From Bradyrhizobium embrapense (GTDB lineage: Bacteria > Pseudomonadota > Alphaproteobacteria > Rhizobiales > Xanthobacteraceae): a DNA stretch of 64,000 nt. Below are positions 9,381 to 18,791 of this stretch, in pieces. The translations under genes were made by a program, and so were the position numbers. Location: positions 1,116,001 to 1,180,000 of the forward strand of contig NZ_LFIP02000001.1 in NCBI RefSeq assembly GCF_001189235.2, written 5' to 3'. The notes under the pieces are model-generated. The model ran no database searches. It was given only the letters and a program-made list of their open reading frames with translations, and was not told the DNA's origin. Each line of letters starts with the position of its first letter. Within the stretch, counting starts at the first letter, position 1.

Positions 9381-12300
9381 GAGGCCTCCTGCAGCGCCGC
9401 CGCAATCGAATTGCGCCGCGTCTGCCACAGCGAGGCGTCATGCAACCGGGTGAAGCAGGTTTCGATCGCAGCCAGTGCCGCCGGGTTCTCGCACGCCATG
9501 AAAGCGCGAACGTCGTCATTGCCGAGCGTCGCGTCGTAATAGAGGTCGAACAGATGCGGCGGCACCGCGCCTGCAAGATGCGCGAACGCCGCCATATGTT
9601 CCAGCGTCGCCGCTATCTCGGCGGCACCGCGGAAGCCATGGCGCATCATGCCGGCGATCCATGCGGGATTCGCTGCGCGCGTCCGCACCACCCGGGAGAT
9701 TTCCTCGGTCAATGAACGGGCATGGGGCTGATCCGGCCGCGTCGCATTGAGGTGATAGAGCGACGGGGCCTTTGCGCCGAGCCGCCGCGCCGCAGCGGCG
9801 ATGCCGGCCTCGTGCGCGGCATAGTCCGCCGCCAGCAGCAGATCGGTCTCCGGCAAATCCTGGGTATGGACGAAGCTGTCGGCAGCAGCGAGCCGCGTCT
9901 CGATGCCGGCACGATCGAGCCGGATCTCGCCATCGGATGCAATGGCCCACGACGATGCCGACAGCCAGGCTTCACCGGCCGCCTCGCGTGCCTCCTGTGT
10001 GAAAACGTCAGGGACAGCCGCGATGCCGGCGCCATAGTGTCCCGGGCGAGGACCGAACACGCGCGAGATGCGCTGCCGGTAAGGATTCTCGTCCGCCTCA
10101 TCGCTGCGTTCGGCCAACGCCTCGGTCGCCGCTTCGAACAGCTGCGCGAGCCCCGAGAAAACGTCGCGGAACAGCCCCGACACCCGCAGCGTCACGTCGA
10201 TGCGCGGCCGGCCGAGCTCCGCCGGCGCGATGATGTCGTAGCCCGACACCCGGCCCGATCCATGATCCCAGCGCGGCGCGATCCCGGCGAGATGCAAGGC
10301 CATCGCAAAATCCTCGCCAGCGGTACGCATCGTCGAGGAGCCCCAGAGGTCGACGACGAGCCCTTTCGGCCAGTCACCGTGGTCCTGCAAATGGCGGCGC
10401 AGCAGTTCCTCGGCGAGCTTGACGCCTTGCGCATGTGCCGACGGCGTCGGCACCGCGCGCGGATCGACCGCAAACAGGTTGCGACCGGTCGGCAGCACGT
10501 CGCTGCGCCCGCGATAGGGCGAACCCGACGGCCCCGGCGCAACACGCCGCCCCGCGAGCGCATCGCGCAGCGCCGCCCGCTCCGCCTCGCCGCAAGCGCC
10601 CTGCCCGAACACATGCAGGCCGTCGCCGAACTGGCTCTCCTTGAGATCGCAGACGAAGCGATCAATCTGCGGAATCGCCTCGGCCGCGGAGACTGATGCC
10701 GCGAGACCGAGATCGTCCTCCAGTCCGGCGATGCGGGCTTCCTCGCGGATCGCGGCAATCAGGCGCTGCCGCCGCGCCGGATCGAGACCGTCCGCCGTCG
10801 AATATTCATCGAGCAAACGTTCAAGATTGCGCAAGCCCTCCGGCATCGTGGCCGGTGCCAGCGGCGGCGGCAGATGGCCGATCGTCACGGCACCGATCCG
10901 GCGCTTGGCCTGCGCGGCTTCGCCGGGATCGTTGACGATGAAGGGATAGATGACGGGCAGATCGCCGATCAGCGCATCCGGCCAGCATGCGGACGACAGC
11001 GCAACCGACTTGCCGGGCAGCCATTCCAGCGTGCCATGCGCGCCCATGTGGACGACGGCATCGATGCCCTGCCGCCTGAGCCACAGATGGAACGCGACAT
11101 AGGCGTGGCGAGGCGTGCGCGACAGATCGTGGTAGTCGGCGTCGCGCTGACCGACGTCACCGCGCTCCGGCTGAACCGCGATGATCGACTTGCCGCTCCG
11201 GATCGCCGCGAAATGAAATGCGCCGTCGCGGCAATCGGGATCATCTTCCGGTGCACCCCACGCGCGCGCAAGATCGTCCTGGAGCGGCTGCGGGAGGTTC
11301 GAGATCGTCGCACGATACTCGGCCACGTCCCATGTCAGCTTCCGGTGCAGCAGCATGCCACCCAGCGACTCCACCGGCTCAAGATCAAAGCCCGCGGCCG
11401 CGAGATCGGCCAGCAACGCCTCGATCGAGGCCAGCGCATCAAGGCCGACGGCGTGCGCGATCTGATGCGGACGGCCCGGATAGTTCGAGAGCACGAGCGC
11501 AAGCTGCTTCTCCTGCACCGGTTTGCCGGCAAGTCGGTGCCAGGCTGCCACGCGCCCGACAACCGCCGCGACGCGCTCAGCATCCGGGCGATGCGCAAGA
11601 TGGGCGAACTGCAGATCGGGATCGCGCTCGCCAGGCGACTTGAAACTGACGACCCCCGCGAACAGGCGGCCGTCAACCTCGGGCAGCACCACGTGCATTG
11701 CGAGATCGCCGGGCGACAGGCCGCGCAGCGACAAGGTCCAGTCCTCGCGCCGCGCCGTCGACAGCGCGACCTGGAACACCGGACAGGATGCAGCGTCGAA
11801 CGGCGTCGTGCCATCGTCACCGGCCGCGGAGAACGCGGTCGCATTGACGACAGCGGTCGGTGGGCATTGCGCGAACTGTGCCCGTAGCCAATCGGCCACC
11901 CCCGCCGCCTTCAGCGAAGTAACGAACAGCCCATGGGCATCAAAGCCCTTTCCGCGCAACGCCTCGATCAGCGCATCGATCGGCGCCGTGTCGCCGGCCG
12001 CGAGATAGGAGCGATAGAAGGTTACCAGCACTCGCGGCCGGCGATCCGGTGCCGGCAGCGCCGCAACGACACCGCGCCGGGAATCATAGACCCCGATTTC
12101 GGGAAGATCGATCTCGCCGACAACCGGTCCCGCATAAAGTCCGGACGCCAGCGCCAGTTGCGCGATCACGGCCTGCGCGGCAACCGGGCCGCCCTTGTCG
12201 CACAGCAGCTTCAGGCGGCGCAGCGTCGACACCGGCAAGGTCGAGAATTCATCGAGCCGCGGATCGTCGCGGCCATCCGCCGGCAGCACGACCAGGGCGA

Positions 12301-12625
12301 TGCCGCGCTCCTTCGCCAGCCGATGCACCGCGGCCAGTCCATATGACCAGTAAGGCTCGCCACCTATCAGCCGCACCAGGATGCCGCGTGCCTGCGACAG
12401 CGTGCGCTCGATATAGGTATCGACCGACAGCGGATGGCGCAGCTCGGCGAGATTTGCGAGCCGTAGCGACGGCAGCGCGGCGCGGCCCCGCCGCCAGCCG
12501 GCCGCGAACGCGGCGAGATCGCTGTCGGAAAACGACAAAACCACGAGATCGGCCGGATCCTGGCCGAGGTCCCTTGGCGTCGCGGTCTCCTCAAGGCCGC
12601 GGCTCTCGCGGAAGACGACGTGCAT
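9377..12625 (-). CDS. cobN: Cobaltochelatase subunit CobN
   Basis: CobN is the large, corrin-binding subunit of the ATP-dependent cobaltochelatase that inserts cobalt into hydrogenobyrinic acid a,c-diamide. The 1082-residue product has the CobN/Mg-chelatase H motifs, for example HMGAHGTLEWLPGK near residue 535, and a C-terminal half with conserved ISRVFGPRPGHYGAG. It is shorter than some CobN proteins (about 1270 residues) but has no visible break. The partner genes cobS and cobT are not in the window. It overlaps cobW by 1 bp (TGATG). Confidence 0.95.
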   Translation of the reverse strand: MHVVFRESRGLEETATPRDLGQDPADLVVLSFSDSDLAAFAAGWRRGRAALPSLRLANLAELRHPLSVDTYIERTLSQARGILVRLIGGEPYWSYGLAAVHRLAKERGIALVVLPADGRDDPRLDEFSTLPVSTLRRLKLLCDKGGPVAAQAVIAQLALASGLYAGPVVGEIDLPEIGVYDSRRGVVAALPAPDRRPRVLVTFYRSYLAAGDTAPIDALIEALRGKGFDAHGLFVTSLKAAGVADWLRAQFAQCPPTAVVNATAFSAAGDDGTTPFDAASCPVFQVALSTARREDWTLSLRGLSPGDLAMHVVLPEVDGRLFAGVVSFKSPGERDPDLQFAHLAHRPDAERVAAVVGRVAAWHRLAGKPVQEKQLALVLSNYPGRPHQIAHAVGLDALASIEALLADLAAAGFDLEPVESLGGMLLHRKLTWDVAEYRATISNLPQPLQDDLARAWGAPEDDPDCRDGAFHFAAIRSGKSIIAVQPERGDVGQRDADYHDLSRTPRHAYVAFHLWLRRQGIDAVVHMGAHGTLEWLPGKSVALSSACWPDALIGDLPVIYPFIVNDPGEAAQAKRRIGAVTIGHLPPPLAPATMPEGLRNLERLLDEYSTADGLDPARRQRLIAAIREEARIAGLEDDLGLAASVSAAEAIPQIDRFVCDLKESQFGDGLHVFGQGACGEAERAALRDALAGRRVAPGPSGSPYRGRSDVLPTGRNLFAVDPRAVPTPSAHAQGVKLAEELLRRHLQDHGDWPKGLVVDLWGSSTMRTAGEDFAMALHLAGIAPRWDHGSGRVSGYDIIAPAELGRPRIDVTLRVSGLFRDVFSGLAQLFEAATEALAERSDEADENPYRQRISRVFGPRPGHYGAGIAAVPDVFTQEAREAAGEAWLSASSWAIASDGEIRLDRAGIETRLAAADSFVHTQDLPETDLLLAADYAAHEAGIAAAARRLGAKAPSLYHLNATRPDQPHARSLTEEISRVVRTRAANPAWIAGMMRHGFRGAAEIAATLEHMAAFAHLAGAVPPHLFDLYYDATLGNDDVRAFMACENPAALAAIETCFTRLHDASLWQTRRNSIAAALQEAS

Positions 12626-13659
12626 CAGACACCTAGTCGCGCCCTGATCGCGGCTTCATCGATATCGCCGTGTTCGCCGATCACGACGAGCTTCGACTGT
12701 CGCGCCCGCACGCCCCACGGCATGTCGAACTGATGTCTCACCCGCTCGCCGACCGATTGCACCAATAGCCGCATCGGCTTGCCCTCGACCGCGATATAGC
12801 CCTTGGCGCGCAGCACGTTCTGCTCGCGCGCCAGCCCCTTGATCGAGGCGACCAGCGCATCGACATCAACGATCTCCGGAAGATCGATCACCACGGAATT
12901 GAAATCGTCGTGCTCGTGTTCCTCTTCGCCGTCGTGATGCGATGGCCGCGACGCGAGATCGTTCTCCGCCGCGGCCTCAAGGCCCAGGATCACGCGGGCA
13001 TCGATGGCGCCGTCGACGACGGGCAACATCGGCACCTCGCGCGGCATCTCGGCAGCTATCACCGCCTTCGCAGCGCTGATCCCCTCCGCTCCCGCAAGAT
13101 CGGCCTTGGTCAGCAATACAATATCGGCACAGGCGATCTGGTCCTCGAACACCTCCGATAGCGGCGTTTCGTGGTCGAGATTGTCATCGGCCGCGCGCTG
13201 CGCATCCACCGCAACGGGATCAGGCGCAAAGCGGCCGGCGGCAACGGCCTCCGCATCAGCCAGCGCGATCACGCCGTCGACGGTGATGCGCGAGCGGATC
13301 TCGGGCCAGTCGAACGCCTTGAGCAGCGGCTTCGGCAGCGCGAGGCCGGACGTCTCGATCACAATGTGATCGGGCCGCACGGGGCGTGCGAGCAACTGCT
13401 CCATCGCCGGGATGAAATCGTCGGCGACGGTGCAGCAGATGCAGCCATTGGCGAGCTCGACGATGTTCTCGGTCGGGCAATTGGCGTCGGCGCACGACTT
13501 CAGGATCTCGCCGTCGACGCCTTCGCTGCCGAATTCGTTCACCAGCACCGCAAGCTTCTTGCCGTTTGCATTGCGGATCAGATGCTGGATCAGCGTCGTC
13601 TTGCCGGACCCGAGAAAGCCGGTCACCACGGTGACCGGAACCTTGGTGAGCGTGGTCAT
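12625..13659 (-). CDS. cobW: CobW-type G3E GTPase, cobalt chaperone
   Basis: CobW proteins are COG0523/G3E GTPases thought to deliver cobalt to the chelatase. The 344 residues show VVTGFLGSGKTT (P-loop, about residues 10-21), the metal-binding GCICCT motif near residue 75 and an acidic histidine cluster (HHDGEEEHEHDD) near residue 245. A CobW C-terminal domain follows. The ATG at 13659 overlaps the upstream DUF1636 gene by 4 bp and the gene overlaps cobN by 1 bp, as expected for a metal supplier to CobN. Confidence 0.93.
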   Translation of the reverse strand: MTTLTKVPVTVVTGFLGSGKTTLIQHLIRNANGKKLAVLVNEFGSEGVDGEILKSCADANCPTENIVELANGCICCTVADDFIPAMEQLLARPVRPDHIVIETSGLALPKPLLKAFDWPEIRSRITVDGVIALADAEAVAAGRFAPDPVAVDAQRAADDNLDHETPLSEVFEDQIACADIVLLTKADLAGAEGISAAKAVIAAEMPREVPMLPVVDGAIDARVILGLEAAAENDLASRPSHHDGEEEHEHDDFNSVVIDLPEIVDVDALVASIKGLAREQNVLRAKGYIAVEGKPMRLLVQSVGERVRHQFDMPWGVRARQSKLVVIGEHGDIDEAAIRARLGV

Positions 13660-14030
13660 TCGGCGGCCTCCGGCACGACGGGAAGAGGTGGAATTCGGGC
13701 AAGCGATTGCTTGCGGAAGATTTCGGGACGGCTGCGCCACGGCACGATGCCGTCAGGCGCCGACGCATAGGCAGAGGCGCCGGCGATCACATCCTTGGCA
13801 TTGGCTTCGGACAGGCGGCCGTAGACATAGGACCACCGCCCCGGCGCGCTGAGCGCGATCGAGCAGCCCTGGCTGCAAGCCGACAGGCATTCGACGGGAA
13901 CCAGGTTGACGTCATCGGGCACGCCGGCCTCGACGAGGGCGGCATGCAGGCGCGCACCGGGCGCGAGTTCACCTTCGGCCAGCGTCTGGCCCGCGCGACA
14001 GGTGATACAGACATGAAGTGTAACGCTCAT
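13656..14030 (-). CDS. DUF1636 cysteine-rich protein, first gene of the B12-riboswitch operon
   Basis: The 124-residue protein resembles the DUF1636 family of small metal-binding proteins. CITC lies near residue 8 and a second set, CLSACSQGC, near residue 48, a spacing like thioredoxin-like 2Fe-2S ferredoxins. The function is not established. The position directly downstream of the cobalamin riboswitch and a 4-bp overlap with cobW suggest a role in cobalt handling or in supplying electrons to the corrin pathway. GGAAGGG precedes the ATG at 14030; the longer frame upstream runs into the riboswitch. Confidence 0.85.
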   Translation of the reverse strand: MSVTLHVCITCRAGQTLAEGELAPGARLHAALVEAGVPDDVNLVPVECLSACSQGCSIALSAPGRWSYVYGRLSEANAKDVIAGASAYASAPDGIVPWRSRPEIFRKQSLARIPPLPVVPEAAE

Positions 14031-14135
14031 CGCCCTTCCTGGATTGACTGCGGGAAGCGATGAGGCACACGAACCTGACGTGAACAGATTCGTTCCCCGT
14101 CGCGGAACACCCCGTCCGCCGGTCTCAAACACACT

Positions 14136-14324
14136 GCGTCGGCAGGTCTCCCGGCTTGCGGAGCAGGATTTCTCCCTTGATACCCACCTTCCCGACTCCA
14201 TCAGGGAATCAGTGGCTTGGGCATCTCTCCGGTCACGGTCGCGGGGGCGGCTGCGCTTTGGGCAAACCTTGCGGTCTGAGCCCTATCGCATTCCCTCTTC
14301 GCCTGTCGTAGGACAGGAACCAAC
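14136..14324 (-). promoter_or_regulatory. Cobalamin (B12) riboswitch aptamer
   Basis: Read on the minus strand, the stretch carries the conserved B12 aptamer boxes in order: GGTTCC (14316-14321), GAGGGAAT, GCAGCCGCCCCCGC, the GCCACTG element (14210-14216), GGGAAGG, and the B12 box AAGCCGGGAGACCTGCC (14141-14157). About 107 nt separate it from the DUF1636 start, room for an expression platform. Binding of adenosylcobalamin should shut down the downstream minus-strand cob genes. The divergent cobO starts about 50 bp beyond its 5' edge. Confidence 0.95.
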
Positions 14325-14375
14325 GCGGGGTCACCATTCGGCCTAGCCTCGCACTTGTCAAGCCGAAGGAACGTG

Positions 14376-15029
14376 ATGATTTCTGATGGAGATGACGCTG
14401 AGGACGGCGCCGTCGGCACCGACCCTGCACTGGATGCGCGCCATGCGGCCAAGATGGCGAAAAAGAAGGTCGCCCGCGACAAGATCATGGCGACCAAGAG
14501 CGGTGAAAAGGGCCTGATCATCGTTCATACCGGCGCTGGCAAAGGAAAATCCTCCTCCGCCTTCGGCATGATCGTGCGCTGCGTGGCGCATGGCTTCCCC
14601 TGCGCCGTGGTGCAATTCATCAAGGGCGCCTGGGATACCGGCGAGCGCCGTTTGCTCACCGGGCATTTCGGCGACCTCTGTCAATTCCACGCGATGGGCG
14701 AAGGTTTTACCTGGGAGACGCAGGATCGCGCCCGCGACATCGCGGCAGCGCAGGCCGGCTGGGAAAAAGCCAAGCAGCTGATCGCAGACCCGAGCCTGCG
14801 CATGGTCGTACTCGACGAAATCAACATCGCGCTGCGCTACGATTATCTTGATATCGCCGATGTCGTCGACTTCCTGACCACGTCGAAGCCGCCGATGACG
14901 CATGTCGTGCTCACCGGGCGCAACGCCAAGGACGAATTGATCGAGATCGCCGACCTCGTCACCGAGATGATGCTGGTCAAGCACCCGTTCCGCTCCGGCA
15001 TCAAGGCCCAGCCGGGCGTCGAGTTCTGA
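14376..15029 (+). CDS. cobO: Cob(I)yrinic acid a,c-diamide adenosyltransferase, CobO
   Basis: CobO adenosylates the cob(I)alt corrin with ATP (CobA/BtuR family, unrelated to the cobA methylase here). The 217 residues have a lysine-rich N-terminal helix, the P-loop HTGAGKGKSSSAFG near residue 50 and VVLDEINIALRYDYL. I placed the start at the ATG at 14376 because GAAGGA sits 5 bp upstream; a TTG at 14355 opens the same frame. cobQ follows after 14 bp in the same direction. Confidence 0.93.
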   Translation: MISDGDDAEDGAVGTDPALDARHAAKMAKKKVARDKIMATKSGEKGLIIVHTGAGKGKSSSAFGMIVRCVAHGFPCAVVQFIKGAWDTGERRLLTGHFGDLCQFHAMGEGFTWETQDRARDIAAAQAGWEKAKQLIADPSLRMVVLDEINIALRYDYLDIADVVDFLTTSKPPMTHVVLTGRNAKDELIEIADLVTEMMLVKHPFRSGIKAQPGVEF

Positions 15030-15043
15030 AGCGATAATCGATC

Positions 15044-16492
15044 ATGGCGCGCGCATTGATGATCCAGGGAGCCGGTTCGGACGTGGGCAAGTCGCTCATC
15101 GTCGCCGGCCTCGCGCGCGCAGCCAAACGGCGCGGCCTGCGCGTGCTGCCATTCAAGCCGCAGAACATGTCGAACAATGCTGCCGTGACCGTCGACGGCG
15201 GCGAGATCGGGCGCGCGCAGGCGTTGCAGGCGCTCGCTGCCGGCGTCGAGCCGCACACCGACATGAACCCGGTGCTGCTCAAGCCGGAAACCGATGTCGG
15301 CGCGCAGGTCATCGTGCACGGCAAGCGGATCGCGACCGCCCGCGCGCGCGAATATGCCGCCATGAAACCGTCGCTGATGGGCGCGGTGCTGGAGAGTTTT
15401 GAGCGCCTGAAGGCGCGCGCCGACCTCGTGCTGGTCGAAGGCGCCGGCAGCCCCGCCGAAGTCAATCTGCGCAAGTCCGATATCGCCAATATGGGCTTTG
15501 CGCGCCGGGCAGATGTGCCCGTGGTCTTGATCGGCGACATCGACCGCGGCGGCGTGATCGCGCAGCTCGTCGGCATCCAGGCGGTGATCGATCCTGATGA
15601 TGCCGCAATGATCCAGGGCTTTGCGATCAACAAATTCCGCGGCGATCCGACCTTGTTCGACGACGGCTACCGCCTGATCGAAGCCCGCACCGGATGGCGC
15701 GGCTTCGGCGTGCTGCCCTGGTTCGCGCGCGCCGGCGAGCTACCGGCCGAAGATGCGCTCGGGCTGGGCGAGGCGCGCAGGCCCGGCCAATGCAAGATCG
15801 CGTTTCTGGCGCTGTCGCGGATCGCCAATTTCGACGACCTCGATCCGCTGAAACTCGAGCCCGGTGTCGATCTCGTGATGGTGCGGCCCGGCGAAGCCAT
15901 TCCGGGCGACGCGCGCCTCGTCATCCTGCCCGGCTCGAAATCGACCCGCGGCGATCTTGCTTTCCTGCGCGCGCAGGGCTGGGACATCGATCTCTTGGCG
16001 CATCATCGCCGCGGCGGCCATGTCCTTGGCTTGTGCGGCGGATACCAGATGCTTGGGCAAAGCGTCGCCGACCCTGAAGGAATCGAAGGCCCGGCCGGCG
16101 AAACACGGGGGCTCGGGCTGCTCGACGTCACCACCACCATGTCCGAACAGAAGACGCTGACCCGCGTCAGCGCGGTGCATGCGGCGACCGGTCAGCCGAT
16201 CAGCGCCTACGAGATCCACATCGGGCGCACCGATGGTCCGGATCGCGCGCGGCCCTTCTCGATGCTCGACGGCGCGCCGGAAGGCGCCATGTCGCGTGAC
16301 GGGCGTGTTCACGGCAGCTATCTGCACGGCCTGTTCACCTCGGACGCCTGCCGAAAGGCATTTCTTGCGCAGCTCGATATCCCCGCGGCGGATCAGCCGT
16401 ACGGTGCCAGAGTCGGGAGCGCACTCGACGCACTGGCCGAGCACATCGAGACTCATCTCGACGTCGACGGCCTGCTCGCGCTGGCGCGCTAG
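15044..16492 (+). CDS. cobQ: Cobyric acid synthase, CobQ
   Basis: CobQ performs four glutamine-dependent amidations (b, d, e, g) on adenosylcobyrinic acid a,c-diamide. The 482 residues start with the P-loop-like [10 protein letters not shown] and [12 protein letters not shown], both diagnostic. The C-terminal amidotransferase domain has its nucleophile in LCGGYQMLG near residue 330, with a late YLHGLF histidine. It likely forms an operon with cobO. A 229-bp stretch downstream separates it from the convergent cobC; I see no convincing gene there. Confidence 0.95.
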   Translation: MARALMIQGAGSDVGKSLIVAGLARAAKRRGLRVLPFKPQNMSNNAAVTVDGGEIGRAQALQALAAGVEPHTDMNPVLLKPETDVGAQVIVHGKRIATARAREYAAMKPSLMGAVLESFERLKARADLVLVEGAGSPAEVNLRKSDIANMGFARRADVPVVLIGDIDRGGVIAQLVGIQAVIDPDDAAMIQGFAINKFRGDPTLFDDGYRLIEARTGWRGFGVLPWFARAGELPAEDALGLGEARRPGQCKIAFLALSRIANFDDLDPLKLEPGVDLVMVRPGEAIPGDARLVILPGSKSTRGDLAFLRAQGWDIDLLAHHRRGGHVLGLCGGYQMLGQSVADPEGIEGPAGETRGLGLLDVTTTMSEQKTLTRVSAVHAATGQPISAYEIHIGRTDGPDRARPFSMLDGAPEGAMSRDGRVHGSYLHGLFTSDACRKAFLAQLDIPAADQPYGARVGSALDALAEHIETHLDVDGLLALAR

Positions 16493-16721
16493 CGCCGAAT
16501 GAAATCAGCTCGAACAGCGACAGCGCTGTGCTCCCTCTCCCGTTCTTCAGAGGACGTCTGCCTGATTTCGGAATATTGGAGCAATATCCGTGAGTTGCCC
16601 CAAGTCGCCTGGTCGAATGCCGGCCGCTGCCGGCTACTGTGCATGGGGTTGTTTTCGATATTTTGGCAACGTCCTCCCCGGAAGTGACCGCACGCGGGGC
16701 GAGTTGCCGCCAAGTTCGCCG

Positions 16722-17690
16722 CTAGACCGAAGACAGCACCGCGGAAAGGCGCGACCATTCGGTCTCATTGCCAGGCAGACCGAGGCGCAGCCATTCTGGC
16801 TTCTGGCGGAACACCCGCGACCAGATCAGCCCACGCGCAAGTCGCTCCTGCGCAGCCAGCGCATCGCCGACGTTATAGAGGCGAAACAGCGGCGTGCCGC
16901 CGAGCAGCGTCCACCCCTTCGATCGCGCCGCCATATCGAGCCTGACACAGTCGTCCGCCAGCCGCGCAATCGTCGCAATTGCCCAGTCGCGATCGAGCAA
17001 GGCCCGTCGCCCGATCGCAATCGCCGAACCCGAGACCGGCCACGGTCCCGCCATCGCCGCAAGCGCGGCGATATCCGGCTCGCTGCCGACGGCGAAGCCG
17101 AGCCGCAAGCCGGCAAGTCCGTAGAACTTGCCGAATGAACGTAGGATCAGGAGGCCTGGCTGTCCTGCTTCTGGCGCAAGCGAGATGCCGGGTACCGCGT
17201 CCGCAAAACTCTCGTCGATGACGAGCCGGCCAACGCGCGGCAGCAGCGCGAGCAGTTCGTGCCGATCATGTTGTCTGCCATCCGGATTGTTCGGATTGAC
17301 TACGACGGCAAGCTCAGCCTCTGCAAGCGCGGCAAGATCGGACACTTCGGTCACGTCCCAACCGGCGGCCGATAACATCCCGGCATACTCATTGTAGGTC
17401 GGCGCAAGAATCCGCGCTCGTCCGCGCGGCGCCAGATGCGGCAGCAATTGAATGGCGGCCTGCGCACCGCCCACCGCCACGATCGGCGCGTCGGTGCCGT
17501 AGGCCTTGCGCGCCGCGGCGTGCAGCGACTCGACCTCGGATTGCGACGGCAACGCGCTCCATTGCCGCAGCTCGACATCGACGAAGGGATAAGGCACCCG
17601 ATTGATGCCGGTCGACAGGTCGATCCAGTCTTCCGCGGCGCCGCCGAAGCGCTGCTGGGCGACATCGAGATTTCCGCCGTGCTCGCGCAT
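16722..17690 (-). CDS. cobC: Threonine-phosphate decarboxylase-like PLP enzyme, CobC
   Basis: A fold-type I PLP enzyme that makes the aminopropanol-phosphate linker of cobalamin (called CobD in Salmonella). The 322 residues contain VVNPNNPDG and the PLP-lysine segment SFGKFYGLAGLRLGF near residue 195. I chose the ATG at 17690 because AAGGAG lies 6 bp upstream; a GTG at 17705 would add five residues and overlap cobD by 4 bp. It follows cobD directly, a common pairing. Confidence 0.9.
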   Translation of the reverse strand: MREHGGNLDVAQQRFGGAAEDWIDLSTGINRVPYPFVDVELRQWSALPSQSEVESLHAAARKAYGTDAPIVAVGGAQAAIQLLPHLAPRGRARILAPTYNEYAGMLSAAGWDVTEVSDLAALAEAELAVVVNPNNPDGRQHDRHELLALLPRVGRLVIDESFADAVPGISLAPEAGQPGLLILRSFGKFYGLAGLRLGFAVGSEPDIAALAAMAGPWPVSGSAIAIGRRALLDRDWAIATIARLADDCVRLDMAARSKGWTLLGGTPLFRLYNVGDALAAQERLARGLIWSRVFRQKPEWLRLGLPGNETEWSRLSAVLSSV

Positions 17691-17701
17691 GCGCCGCTCC
17701 T

Positions 17702-18643
17702 TCACGCCAGCGCCAGCGCCACGAACGCCGCGGCCAGCAGCATCATGGCGTAACGATAGAGTTTCAGCCCGGCGAGGATGTCGGCGGCGGCCGGATCGCG
17801 CGCGCCCTCGTTGAGCCAGGGCTCATCGGCGATGTGACCATGATAGATGCGGGGCCCGCTGAGCCGCACGCCGAGCGCGCCGGCCATCGCGGCTTCCGGC
17901 CATCCGGCATTCGGCGAACGATGGCGCCGCGCATCGCGCAACATGCACGACCTGGCCTGAGGGCGCTTCGGGGCAAGCAGCACGAACAGAACACCCGTCA
18001 GCCGCGCCGGAATGAGATTGGCGAGATCGTCGATCCGGGCAGCGGCCCAGCCGAACGCCTCGTGCCGCTCCGTGCGATGGCCGATCATCGAGTCCAGCGT
18101 GTTGACCGCCTTGTAGCCGAGAATTCCCGGCAGCCCGAACACCGCGCCCCAAAACACCGGCGCCACGATGCCGTCGGATGCGTTCTCGGCGAGGCTCTCG
18201 ATGCTCGCGCGCGCGATACCGGCGTCATCGAGCGTTGCCGGGTCACGTCCGACAATCTGCGCGACCGCCGAACGCGCGGCCGCGACGTCGCCAGAGACGA
18301 GCGGATGAGCCACCGCCGCAACATGATCATGCAGCGAGCGCAGCGCAACCAGCGGCCACGCGAGCACACCGACAAGGACGAGGCGAATCCATCCGGATGG
18401 CAGCAATGACTGCACGGCCCAACCGACCGTCGTCGCGAGCGCGATCACCAGGATGGCAGCCGCAACACCGGCGATACGCCGAAGCGCCGGCGGATCGACG
18501 GCCCGGTTCCAGGCGGTATCGACGAGATGGATCAGCCAGCCGAGCCAGGTCACGGGATGGCCGACGCGGGCAAACAGCCAAGCCGGCCAGCCGATCAAGG
18601 CGTCCACAGCCATCGCCACCGCCATCGCTCCCGCAAAACCCAC
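17702..18643 (-). CDS. cobD: Adenosylcobinamide-phosphate synthase, CobD (CbiB)
   Basis: This inner-membrane protein joins adenosylcobyric acid to the aminopropanol(-phosphate) arm. The 313-residue product has several hydrophobic helices and the family signature ENASDGIVAPVFWGAVFG followed by YKAVNTLDSMIGH near residues 165-200. I chose a GTG start at 18643: AGGAG lies 6 bp upstream and the length suits the family, whereas the ATG at 18625 has a cramped site. The longer open frame lacks family features. cobC follows. Confidence 0.9.
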   Translation of the reverse strand: MGFAGAMAVAMAVDALIGWPAWLFARVGHPVTWLGWLIHLVDTAWNRAVDPPALRRIAGVAAAILVIALATTVGWAVQSLLPSGWIRLVLVGVLAWPLVALRSLHDHVAAVAHPLVSGDVAAARSAVAQIVGRDPATLDDAGIARASIESLAENASDGIVAPVFWGAVFGLPGILGYKAVNTLDSMIGHRTERHEAFGWAAARIDDLANLIPARLTGVLFVLLAPKRPQARSCMLRDARRHRSPNAGWPEAAMAGALGVRLSGPRIYHGHIADEPWLNEGARDPAAADILAGLKLYRYAMMLLAAAFVALALA

Positions 18644-18741
18644 GCACCTCTCCTCACTACGATCCTCTGATGCGCAAGACGTCGGCGGAGTGCAAGCCCT
18701 CCGTGGCTGATTTCGGCTTTGTCTTTTGCCGCGATTGGTGG

Positions 18742-18778
18742 TTAGAGCGTTTTTGAGGCGAAACGGACACCGGTTCGC
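18742..18778. repeat. Short interspersed repeat-like element
   Basis: The motif TTAGAGCGTTTTTGAGGCGA followed by ACGGACACCGGTTCGC resembles a short intergenic repeat I recall from Bradyrhizobium genomes (TTAGAGCG...GTGGA-ACCGGTTCGC type). Only one copy is in this window, so the call rests on recall, not on repetition seen here. It lies between divergent cobD and cobP, just upstream of the cobP ribosome-binding site. Confidence 0.35.
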
Positions 18779-18791
18779 AACGGGAGACCAC

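Noticed and set aside
16489..16758. An 89-codon frame between cobQ and cobC (minus strand)
   Set aside because: It overlaps the cobC 3' end, has no family features and no ribosome site. The 229-bp gap also holds GGAATATTG...CAATATCC, a short palindrome without a U run, not convincing as a terminator.
18644..18791. A second cobalamin riboswitch upstream of cobP or cobD
   Set aside because: The GGGAGACC just before cobP looked like part of a B12 box, but the GCCACTG element and the rest of the aptamer are absent; it serves as the ribosome site.
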